From positions 1-5,007 of the forward strand of contig JAGMBM010000217.1 in assembly GCA_023129675.1 (NCBI GenBank): 5,007 nt of DNA. Direction: 5' to 3'. Below are positions 1 to 4,333 of the stretch, in pieces. Numbering within the stretch: the first letter of the stretch is position 1; each line of letters opens with the position of its first letter. The stretch comes from Hadesarchaea archaeon (GTDB taxonomy: Archaea > Hadarchaeota > Hadarchaeia > Hadarchaeales > Hadarchaeaceae). The translations under genes were made by a program, and so were the position numbers. The notes beneath the pieces were generated by a model, which did no database searches, had not been told where the DNA came from, and worked only from the letters and a program-made list of their open reading frames with translations.

Positions 1-216
1 GGGAAGGGCTCCACGGTTGGGTCCTACGTTATCTATGGTTTGAAGAAGAATGGGATGGCGCCAGCTGCGATAATTAATAAGGAAACCGAGACGATCGTGG
101 CGGCGGGAGTCATCCTAGCGGGGATACCCTGTGTCGATGGAATTGACATCAACAAGATCAAGACAGGGGACAAGCTGGTGGTCGATGCGGACGAGGCGAC
201 TGTTGAGATTGGATAG
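1..216 (+). CDS. Phosphomevalonate dehydratase small subunit (aconitase X swivel domain, DUF126), 3' end only
   Basis: Frame 1 is open from the window edge to a TAG at 214-216 and gives 71 residues. They begin GKGSTVGSYVIYGLKKNGMA and continue with an 'APAAIINKE...VAAGVILAGIPCVDGID' pattern, which I recognise as the C-terminal half of the DUF126/aconitase X small subunit. The GKGST segment is the conserved signature, and its Ser is expected to contribute to the active site. In the family this about 130-residue swivel domain pairs with a large catalytic subunit. In archaea the pair dehydrates 5-phosphomevalonate to trans-anhydromevalonate phosphate, a step of the modified mevalonate route to isoprenoid lipids, in the cytoplasm. 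The start and the first half lie outside the window. The large-subunit gene may lie upstream, but that cannot be seen. Family assignment is firm; the exact substrate is inferred from archaeal context. Confidence 0.85.
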   Translation, partial: GKGSTVGSYVIYGLKKNGMAPAAIINKETETIVAAGVILAGIPCVDGIDINKIKTGDKLVVDADEATVEIG

Positions 217-250
217 AATGATTTTCTTATTTCAGCCATTGTTTTTCCCC

Positions 251-257
251 ATATAAA
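251..257 (+). promoter_or_regulatory. TATA box for tRNA-Asp
   Basis: ATATAAA lies in an AT-rich stretch after a C-run. Its centre is about 26 bases before 280, the usual archaeal distance to the transcription start. A start near 279-281 would give the tRNA a leader of about 12 nt that begins with the left arm of the 279-287/414-422 inverted repeat. Confidence 0.5.
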
Positions 258-292
258 CAACCTCCACCCCAAGCCTTGGTGGCATGGTAGCT

Positions 293-386
293 GGGGGTGT
301 GGGGTAACAGGTAACCTACCCGGCTGTCATCTACTGCCCCCGTGGGCGGGACCCGGGAGATCTGAGTTCGGGTCTCGGCGCCCCCG
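293..386 (+). tRNA. tRNA-Asp(GTC) with one canonical-position intron
   Basis: All arms can be laid out by hand. Acceptor GGGGGTG (293-299) pairs with CGCCCCC (379-385), with one T-G. D-stem GGGT (302-305) pairs with ACCT (314-317), with D-loop AACAGGTA containing G18-G19. Anticodon stem CCCGG (319-323) pairs perfectly with CCGGG (353-357). The loop is CTGTCA plus C352, giving anticodon GTC at 326-328. T-stem CTGAG (362-366) pairs with CTCGG (374-378), with loop TTCGGGT. The discriminator is G386. G73, the GUC anticodon and the G10-U25 wobble are all known aspartate identity features. T8-A14 and the A15-T48 Levitt pair are present. Mature length is 72 nt once the 330-351 intron is removed. CCA is not encoded (CGC follows G386). 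Oddities are G instead of the near-universal A at T-loop position 58, and two G-T pairs in the acceptor and T stems. Confidence 0.88.
330..351 (+). other. tRNA-Asp intron, 22 nt, between positions 37 and 38
   Basis: The intron fits a BHB motif. Central helix CTGT (324-327) pairs with GCGG (346-349), with two G-T wobbles. The 5' bulge is CA|T, cut after A329; the 3' bulge is GA|C, cut after A351. An inner helix CTAC (331-334) pairs with GTGG (342-345) around a 7-base loop. Removing it restores a perfect 5-bp anticodon stem and a 7-base loop, which is the main proof. The archaeal tRNA-splicing endonuclease would cut here. Confidence 0.85.
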
Positions 387-390
387 CGCA

Positions 391-412
391 CCCATGTGCA
401 CGGGAACGTGGG
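391..412 (+). other. Hairpin in the tRNA-Asp trailer
   Basis: CCCATGT (391-397) pairs with ACGTGGG (406-412), seven pairs with one T-G, around the 8-base loop GCACGGGA. It sits between the tRNA 3' end and the right arm of the enclosing inverted repeat, so the trailer is structured. No function can be assigned. Confidence 0.4.
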
Positions 413-450
413 GCCATGCCACTTGATTAGCGCCGAAAAAATCACTAAAT

Positions 451-479
451 AAAAAAAGCCCGGCAAGCTTTCGGTTGCC
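451..479 (-). terminator. Hairpin plus T7 terminator, minus strand
   Basis: On the minus strand a GGCAA/TTGCC stem with a C-G closed GAAA tetraloop is followed by GGGC and then TTTTTTT. Archaeal termination depends mainly on the T-tract, so this would end minus-strand transcription, either of the small RNA candidate or of read-through from the methyltransferase gene upstream on that strand. Confidence 0.4.
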
Positions 480-486
480 AGACATT

Positions 487-505
487 ACCTACCCGGCTGT
501 CACCC
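487..505 (+). repeat. 19-nt copy of spliced tRNA-Asp (D-stem to anticodon 3' stem)
   Basis: ACCTACCCGGCTGTCACCC here equals tRNA-Asp bases 314-329 joined directly to 352-354. The match runs through the splice junction with the 22-nt intron missing. The neighbouring bases do not continue the tRNA: no acceptor, T-arm or full D-arm can be built, so this is a fragment and not a second tRNA gene. Orientation is the same as the tRNA. It may be an attachment-site remnant, a copy from an intronless allele or mature RNA, or the target-pairing part of an antisense RNA. Confidence 0.75.
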
Positions 506-570
506 ATTTATTGTTGGATTTTGCAAGCATAAAAAAGTTGCGGCAGACTTCGGGGAATTTTGCAAGAAGG

Positions 571-605
571 TTTATCAAGTTGAGCACGTCAGAGGGTTTA
601 GGTGG
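571..605 (+). promoter_or_regulatory. TATA box and ribosome binding site for the 78-aa gene
   Basis: TTTATCAA (571-578) is TATA-like and would place the transcript start near 600. GGTGG (601-605) is a usable Shine-Dalgarno sequence, 6 bases before the ATG at 612. The leader would be only about 12 nt. Confidence 0.4.
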
Positions 606-611
606 AACAGT

Positions 612-848
612 ATGACGGGTCCGGCCGAAAGCAAGATTGAAATCGAGGCGAAAGTCTACATCCACAAGCGCGACCCTGCGACGCGTTCCAAAATCTCCCA
701 CATCGACATAGAGGCGCCGATCCTGAACGAAATCATCAAACCTAATGAGGCGACCTTCGTGAGCGGCAAGCCCGGCGGAGTCTTCATCGGGCTGAAGCGG
801 GAGATGCTAGCGAGACTCGAGAAAGTTCTAGAGCGATTGGAGAAATGA
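612..848 (+). CDS. Small hypothetical protein, 78 aa
   Basis: The ATG at 612 is preceded by GGTGG at good spacing and by a TATA-like box, so the start is well supported. I do not recognise the family. The protein is charged and soluble. It opens with an alternating stretch (IEIEAKVYIHKRD, residues 9-21) that looks like a beta strand, has a middle Gly-containing segment (SGKPGGVFIGLK, residues 51-62), and ends in a Lys/Glu/Leu-rich helix (REMLARLEKVLERLEK). There is no signal peptide, membrane segment or Cys pair. It stands alone, with the intergenic RNA region upstream and a convergent methyltransferase gene 21 bases downstream. Base composition matches the ABC genes rather than the AT-rich methyltransferase. 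Coding status is likely because of the supported start and plausible composition; function is unknown. Confidence 0.65.
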   Translation: MTGPAESKIEIEAKVYIHKRDPATRSKISHIDIEAPILNEIIKPNEATFVSGKPGGVFIGLKREMLARLEKVLERLEK

Positions 849-865
849 ATAAAAGGAGTGATAAA

Positions 866-878
866 TTTCTTATTTTTT
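866..878 (+). terminator. T-rich terminator after the 78-aa gene
   Basis: TTTCTTATTTTTT begins 17 bases after the TGA stop. It is the kind of T-tract that ends archaeal transcription, and it overlaps the last codons of the convergent methyltransferase gene. Confidence 0.4.
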
Positions 879-1436
879 CAGGGAAAAAATTGCAAAGGAT
901 TGGTTCGGCAAAAAGTCAAAGTCCTTCTCCAATCGATATCCAGCCTCGTTCATCTCTTCTACAATAATTTCTCGAGGGATATAATGCCCAAATATCCTAT
1001 GAAAGCTGAAAAATCCGCCGCGTTTATACTCTATAATAACAATCTTGCCATCTGGTTTCAATAACCCTGTTAAATTTCTAAAATATTCCACTCGATTTGG
1101 TAAATGATGACACACATTACGCATAAAAACAAAATCTAAACTTTTTTCAGGCAAAATTAATCTATCTTTCGTGGGAAGAATTATTTTAACATTATTCAAT
1201 CCTTTTTCCTTGGCACTATTCCTGATAAATTCTAAAAATCCTGGATTTGTATCAACTGCATACACGTTCCCTTTTCCTACCGCATCGGCAAACCGTAGAG
1301 AAAAATAGCCGCCTCCGGATCCAATATCGGCAATATTTTGACCCAGCTGCAATGCTAGGGTTTCTAAAATCTGATTAGGTTTACTTTTTGGATTAGAAGC
1401 TTTCTTGTTAAACATCTTTGCTTTAAAGTTTTTCAT
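870..1436 (-). CDS. Class I SAM-dependent methyltransferase, 188 aa
   Basis: The protein shows the Rossmann methyltransferase motifs in order. Motif I is IADIGSGGG (residues 35-43), the glycine-rich SAM loop. An acidic end of strand 2 is in AVDTNP (D62), which should hold the ribose hydroxyls. DFVFMRNVCHHLP (101-113) is the strand 4 region with the HHL seen in Methyltransf_11/25-type enzymes. LKPDGKIVIIEY (126-137) is strand 5. Length is normal for a stand-alone small-molecule methyltransferase; the substrate cannot be told. It is probably cytoplasmic. The start is ATG (1434-1436), supported by GGAGG on the minus strand (1445-1449) 8 bases upstream. The gene and its promoter are visibly more AT-rich than both neighbours, with many AAA and ATT codons, which suggests recent transfer. 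It is convergent with the 78-aa gene and divergent from the ABC operon. Confidence 0.88.
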   Translation of the reverse strand: MKNFKAKMFNKKASNPKSKPNQILETLALQLGQNIADIGSGGGYFSLRFADAVGKGNVYAVDTNPGFLEFIRNSAKEKGLNNVKIILPTKDRLILPEKSLDFVFMRNVCHHLPNRVEYFRNLTGLLKPDGKIVIIEYKRGGFFSFHRIFGHYIPREIIVEEMNEAGYRLEKDFDFLPNQSFAIFSLKK

Positions 1437-1460
1437 TATTATATCCTCCAGAGCTCAAGG

Positions 1461-1478
1461 TTAAATTTTAAAATTTAA
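1461..1478 (-). promoter_or_regulatory. 18-bp perfect palindrome in the methyltransferase promoter
   Basis: TTAAATTTTAAAATTTAA is identical to its own reverse complement. It lies 25-42 bases before the methyltransferase start codon, where that gene's TATA box is expected, so it may be the TATA region and a repressor site together. AT-rich promoters throw up palindromes by chance, so the operator role is inference. The sequence TTAACCTT (1522-1529) near the ABC promoter is the inverse of AAGGTTAA (1457-1464), which overlaps this palindrome. Confidence 0.4.
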
Positions 1479-1543
1479 TCTTTTTAGGTTTTGCGAAAGA
1501 TTTGGTTTCTTCAAATAATCGTTAACCTTAAATGTTCCCATCA

Positions 1544-1577
1544 TTTAAAAACCTTGTTCAAAAGACCGTAGAAGAGG
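1544..1577 (+). promoter_or_regulatory. TATA box and ribosome binding site of the ABC operon
   Basis: TTTAAAAA (1544-1551) is TATA-like and would start transcription near 1572. GAGG (1574-1577) is a Shine-Dalgarno sequence lying 5 bases before ATG 1583 and 8 bases before the in-frame ATG 1586. The second ATG has the better spacing, so the true start could be either; the difference is one residue. Confidence 0.4.
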
Positions 1578-1582
1578 AATAG

Positions 1583-2374
1583 ATGATGAAGGTTTTGATC
1601 CGTACAGAAAAGTTGTCCAAGTATTATGGCAAGGGCGGCAAGATCAAGGCAGTGGATGAGTTAGACCTCGAAGTCTATGAGGGAGAAACCTTTGGTCTCC
1701 TCGGCCCAAACGGGGCAGGTAAGACGACGACCGTTCGTTTGTTAAACTGCATCATAAAGCCGACCAGCGGCACAGCCACCGTGAACGGCCATGACATCCT
1801 CAAAGATGAAACGGAAGTGAGGCGGGTCACGGGCTTGCTTGCCGAGTCGCCTGGGTTGTACGAGAAGCTCAGCGCCTACGAGTTTCTGGAGTTCATGGGA
1901 GCCCTTTACGATGTCCCCGGCGATATTCTGCCCGAAAGGATAGATGATTTGCTGAAGCTATTTGGGCTTTATGATAGACGTGACCACCTGCTTGAAGGCT
2001 ACAGCCGAGGCATGAAACAGAAGGTCTTGATCGCAGCAGCTCTGATCCACGATCCTCCCATTCTGTTCTTTGATGAACCCACCTCGATGCTAGACCCCCG
2101 CGCCGCCCTCATGGTGAAGGATCTGATAAAGGGGTTAGCAGACAGGGCAGGGAAAACCATCTTCATTTGCAGCCATATTCTACCAATCGTGGAGGAGCTG
2201 TGTGACCGAATAGGCATCATCAACCAAGGCAAGCTCATCGCGTTGGGCACCGTGGATGAAATCATCGCTCAGACAGGAACGAAGACTTTGGAAGAGGCGT
2301 TCATTGCCATAACCGGAGGAGTGGAGGAGAAGGAACTCTTGGCGTGGAGGGAGCGGAGAGGTGCCAGTGCCTAA
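1583..2374 (+). CDS. ABC transporter ATP-binding protein, ABC-2 (exporter-type) family, 263 aa
   Basis: This is the nucleotide-binding subunit that powers the membrane partner encoded next. Motifs in order: Walker A GPNGAGKTT (41-49); a Q-loop region LLAESPGLYEKLS (85-97), where the usual Gln is Glu (E88), as in several NatA-like ABC-2 ATPases; signature YSRGMKQK (140-147); Walker B with the catalytic pair, LFFDEP (161-166, D164, E165); D-loop SMLD (168-171), with Met for the usual Gly; and H-loop ICSHIL (195-200, H198). The TLEEAFIAITGG tail is typical of drug, ion or polysaccharide export ATPases of this class. All catalytic residues are present, so it should be active, as a dimer on the cytoplasmic face. 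The gene overlaps the permease start by up to 14 bases, so the two are translationally coupled. Substrate is unknown; the DrrA/NatA/CcmA-like label does not fix it. Confidence 0.93.
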   Translation: MMKVLIRTEKLSKYYGKGGKIKAVDELDLEVYEGETFGLLGPNGAGKTTTVRLLNCIIKPTSGTATVNGHDILKDETEVRRVTGLLAESPGLYEKLSAYEFLEFMGALYDVPGDILPERIDDLLKLFGLYDRRDHLLEGYSRGMKQKVLIAAALIHDPPILFFDEPTSMLDPRAALMVKDLIKGLADRAGKTIFICSHILPIVEELCDRIGIINQGKLIALGTVDEIIAQTGTKTLEEAFIAITGGVEEKELLAWRERRGASA

Positions 2375-3911
2375 GTGGCTTGTGATTGCGAGAAATGAAT
2401 ATCGCATCACCACAAGCGGTATACGAGTGATAAGACCCTACTTTCCCTATCTGGTTATAGGGCTGCTAGCGGTTTTTGTGGTATTCATTGCGCCAGCATT
2501 CGCTAACCTGTTCATCGACGATTTCCTTGCATTCATCATATCCCAAGCTGCCGTACCCATGGTGCAGATCATACTGTTCATGTTCTTTTTCTTCTTGATA
2601 ACATTTCCAATCAGCTTTGCATTAAGGGAAGTGCAAACTGGGGAGCTGGAGATCTTCCGCGCAGCCCCCATAACGCCTAGCGACGTTCTGCTAGGTAAGT
2701 TTCTGGGCGTAATGCCTTTCTACGCCATCTTCATCACAGTAATCGTTGGCTTTTTCACAGCTTTTCTGAATCCTCTTGGGCTGGACATGATTCAGATAGC
2801 GATAATCATCATAATTTTCGTCGTCACGCTTCTTTCCGCTCTCTGGATCGGCACCGTGATCGCTGCTCTACTGAGAACAAAGCTTGGAAAGACCGCCCGT
2901 GGAAAGGATATTGGAAAAGCCCTCTCATTAATCATCGCTCTACCCTCGATCGCATTGATGTACGCGATTATGGGTGGAGGCTTGCTCGAAGCCCTTGCTG
3001 ATCCCGGGACGAGCGGGATGGTCAAAGCCGCTCTCGGCCTGTTGCCCAGTTCTTGGGGAGCGGAAGTTTTCGTCGGCTTCGCATCCAACCCAGGCAACAT
3101 CGCCGCAGTCGGGTTCGGGACACTGACTCGATTCGGGGGTCTTATCATCTTCTTCGTAGCGGCGCTGTGGCTGGGTGCAAAAGCGGCTGATCGCGCCTGC
3201 AACCTTGAACCCACCACCTTCACAGCTTCAAGGGCTAAACCGGACGGTGCCTTCTATAAAACCATTAAATATTTGGGTGGAGGCAAATCGTTCGGCACTC
3301 TTATAGTATCTATCTTCAAGGACTATGGTCGAAGGTTTGAGAACCTTTCCAAGATTGCCTATATTATAGGTATACTTGTTTTGGTGGGGGTATTCTTCGG
3401 CGATTATGAGAAACCTACAGGGGCCATGATGATGGGAATTTTTTTGTTTCCAATACTTGTAGCGTTCGTGGTCGGCGAAGTGACGGTCCGAGGGAAGGAA
3501 AATCTCTTCATATATAGGAAAGCACCTTCGGGTGAGGGGAGGCTTGTCAAGGGGAGGCTACTACAAGGTTGGCTAGTGGTGGTACCGATTGTTGTGGTGT
3601 ACGCGACTATTTCATTGATCTTAGTTCCTCAAATCACATTTATTTCTTTGTTGACTTACGCCGGATTATTGGTGCTGATCGTTGCAGCGTACGTAGCTTT
3701 CACCCTCGGTCTCTTCCTCTTGATGCCAGTCTTCTCTGAGAAGCCGGCAGAGTTGATGGGAAACGCGATGATACTTATGATGGTTTCGATCGGATTGTTC
3801 ATAGTCTCTACAATCGTTTTTGGTTTCCTATTGTTGTATGTCCCGCTGATTTGGTTAGTGGGGATTGTGTTCCTCTACCTTGGAAAAAGAAATCTGAGCA
3901 GAATCGAATAA
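2361..3911 (+). CDS. ABC-2 type transporter permease, about 12 membrane segments, 516 aa
   Basis: This is the membrane partner of the preceding ATPase. Strongly hydrophobic stretches lie at about residues 27-50, 64-87, 113-136, 143-170, 187-206, 257-275, 333-348, 354-374, 403-425, 428-457 and 469-508. Segment GELEIFRAAPITPSDVLLGK (94-113) is the typical ABC-2 motif after the second helix. A related segment, GKENLFIYRKAPSGEGRLVK (378-397), occurs in the same place of the second half, so the protein looks like a fused pair of six-helix permeases. That could let one chain serve the ATPase dimer. The start is GTG at 2361, inside the ATPase gene. An in-frame GTG at 2367 has better spacing (8) from GGAG (2355-2358), so the start may be two codons later. 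Both readings overlap the upstream gene. The exported substrate cannot be inferred. Confidence 0.88.
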   Translation: MPVPKWLVIARNEYRITTSGIRVIRPYFPYLVIGLLAVFVVFIAPAFANLFIDDFLAFIISQAAVPMVQIILFMFFFFLITFPISFALREVQTGELEIFRAAPITPSDVLLGKFLGVMPFYAIFITVIVGFFTAFLNPLGLDMIQIAIIIIIFVVTLLSALWIGTVIAALLRTKLGKTARGKDIGKALSLIIALPSIALMYAIMGGGLLEALADPGTSGMVKAALGLLPSSWGAEVFVGFASNPGNIAAVGFGTLTRFGGLIIFFVAALWLGAKAADRACNLEPTTFTASRAKPDGAFYKTIKYLGGGKSFGTLIVSIFKDYGRRFENLSKIAYIIGILVLVGVFFGDYEKPTGAMMMGIFLFPILVAFVVGEVTVRGKENLFIYRKAPSGEGRLVKGRLLQGWLVVVPIVVVYATISLILVPQITFISLLTYAGLLVLIVAAYVAFTLGLFLLMPVFSEKPAELMGNAMILMMVSIGLFIVSTIVFGFLLLYVPLIWLVGIVFLYLGKRNLSRIE

Positions 3912-3944
3912 CGAAAAAAAGGCCTGATGTTTGTCCTGCTCATC

Positions 3945-3975
3945 TGGCTCATCAATTTAAAGGGGTCCTGAGCCA
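3945..3975 (+). promoter_or_regulatory. Promoter with inverted repeat straddling the TATA box
   Basis: TTTAAAGG (3956-3963) is TATA-like, with a start expected near 3984. It lies at the exact centre of a 7-bp inverted repeat, TGGCTCA (3945-3951) and TGAGCCA (3969-3975). The left arm also overlaps a short direct repeat, GCTCATC at 3938-3944 and 3947-3953 (9-base period). A dimeric regulator bound here would block TBP. This is inference from geometry only. Confidence 0.4.
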
Positions 3976-3995
3976 AAATTAAAAGTGGGGAGAAA

Positions 3996-4199
3996 TTGGG
4001 CGTAGTTTTCAAACCCGAGGATGTGCTCAAGGGGCGAAGGCACATGCTTGAAAAGGCGGCCAGAGATTTGGCCCCAGGACAGGTGGAACGGGTAGAGGGT
4101 ATCCTACGAAGATGGGATGAGAAATCCAAGCAGGAACTCGCAAAGCTCCTAGGTGAGGAGCGGGCGAAGCGCTTGCTGGCCGATTTGGGTATAATCTGA
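3996..4199 (+). CDS. Small charged hypothetical protein, 67 aa, TTG start
   Basis: I do not recognise this protein. It is mostly helical and strongly charged. After an N-terminal stretch GVVFKPEDVLKGRRHM comes a helix of alternating acidic and basic residues (about 17-60), then a hydrophobic end LLADLGII. It has no membrane segment, signal or metal motif. The chosen start is TTG (3996): it follows GGAG (3989-3992) and sits about 12 bases after the expected transcript start. Spacing to the Shine-Dalgarno is short (3), and ATG 4044 (residue 17) is an alternative that would leave 51 residues. The gene is monocistronic, between the ABC operon and tRNA-Val. Support comes from its own TATA box, its ribosome site, and Lys/Glu/Leu composition typical of real archaeal proteins. 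Confidence 0.6.
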   Translation: MGVVFKPEDVLKGRRHMLEKAARDLAPGQVERVEGILRRWDEKSKQELAKLLGEERAKRLLADLGII

Positions 4200-4225
4200 C
4201 TTGCCCAAAAGTTCAACTCTAAAAG

Positions 4226-4233
4226 TTTATTAT
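4226..4233 (+). promoter_or_regulatory. TATA box for tRNA-Val
   Basis: TTTATTAT is centred about 25 bases before the first base of tRNA-Val (4254), so transcription may start at or very near the mature 5' end. Confidence 0.5.
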
Positions 4234-4276
4234 CGAGCTACCGAATTTTACTCGGGCCCGTGGTCCAGTGGTTAAG

Positions 4277-4306
4277 GGGGTAAGGGATTTCTTCCTTCCC
4301 TAACAA
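4277..4306 (+). other. tRNA-Val intron 1, 30 nt, in the D-arm (non-canonical site)
   Basis: A strict BHB can be drawn. Outer helix GTG (4268-4270) pairs with CAT (4308-4310). Central helix GTTA (4271-4274) pairs with TAAC (4301-4304). The 5' bulge is AG|G and the 3' bulge AA|A, cut after 4276 and 4306. The inner stem is GGG (4278-4280) with CCC (4298-4300), a bulged T, then AAGGG (4282-4286) with TCCTT (4293-4297). The insertion lies between tRNA positions 23 and 24. A one-base shift of the 5' cut (29-nt intron, D-stem GGAC) would remove the C13-A22 mismatch but breaks the strict motif. Confidence 0.75.
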
Positions 4307-4320
4307 ACATCACCCTCACA

Positions 4321-4333
4321 AGGTGACTGGGTT
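4321..4333 (+). other. tRNA-Val intron 2, 13 nt, between positions 37 and 38
   Basis: Central helix CTCA (4315-4318) pairs with TGGG (4328-4331), one T-G. The 5' bulge is CA|A (cut after 4320) and the 3' bulge TT|C (cut after 4333). What remains inside is only GGTGAC, closed by at most a G-C pair. Thirteen bases is near the lower size limit known for archaeal tRNA introns. Confidence 0.8.

Larger units (their letters stand above)
279..422 (+). repeat. 9-bp inverted repeat enclosing the tRNA-Asp gene
   Basis: GTGGCATGG (279-287) is perfectly complementary to CCATGCCAC (414-422); a G-T pair at 278/423 extends it to 10. The arms lie outside the mature tRNA, 5 bases before its first base and 27 bases after its discriminator base. 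In the precursor they could pair leader to trailer and hold the tRNA in one closed domain. A role in processing is inference; such a long leader-trailer stem is not a general feature of archaeal tRNA precursors. Confidence 0.55.
451..507 (-). ncRNA. Possible small minus-strand RNA, antisense to spliced tRNA-Asp
   Basis: Read on the minus strand, a TATA-like TTTTTTAT (529-536) lies about 25 bases before a possible start near 505-507. The RNA would begin GGGTGACAGCCGGGTAGGT, the exact complement of the spliced tRNA-Asp from D-stem to anticodon stem. It continues with a hairpin GGCAA/TTGCC (475-479 with 462-466), which on this strand has a GAAA tetraloop closed by C-G, then GGGC and seven Ts (457-451). 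The T-run is terminator-like. The layout of promoter, about 57-nt RNA and terminator is suggestive but unproven. I see no clear C/D boxes or ACA element, so it is not an obvious guide RNA. Confidence 0.3.

Noticed and set aside
279..422. GC-rich structured block considered as 5S rRNA, SRP RNA or RNase P RNA
   Set aside because: None of the universal signatures is present (5S loop C pattern with helix order, SRP GGAAGGGAGCAG-like helix 8, RNase P GAGGAAAGTC). The tRNA-Asp with intron explains the core completely.
227..466. Minus-strand frame of 79 codons
   Set aside because: It is the antisense of tRNA-Asp and its flanks, with no coding character.
460..525. A second tRNA-Asp gene
   Set aside because: Only D-stem to anticodon 3' stem matches. 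No acceptor stem, T-arm or complete D-arm can be found around it.
518..566. Direct repeat ATTTTGCAAG at 518-527 and 557-566
   Set aside because: Ten bases in an AT-rich spacer, two copies only; it may be chance and matches no known site.
858..1064. Plus-strand frame of 68 codons
   Set aside because: It lies inside the methyltransferase gene on the other strand, which has clear motifs and a strong ribosome site.
2792..3223. Minus-strand frame of 143 codons
   Set aside because: It is antisense to the permease; its composition (Ser, Arg, Pro, Ala) is that of a shadow frame and it has no promoter or ribosome site.
3875..4216. Minus-strand frame of 113 codons
   Set aside because: It spans the permease end, a promoter and the 67-aa gene; composition is Ser/Arg/Phe-rich as in shadow frames.
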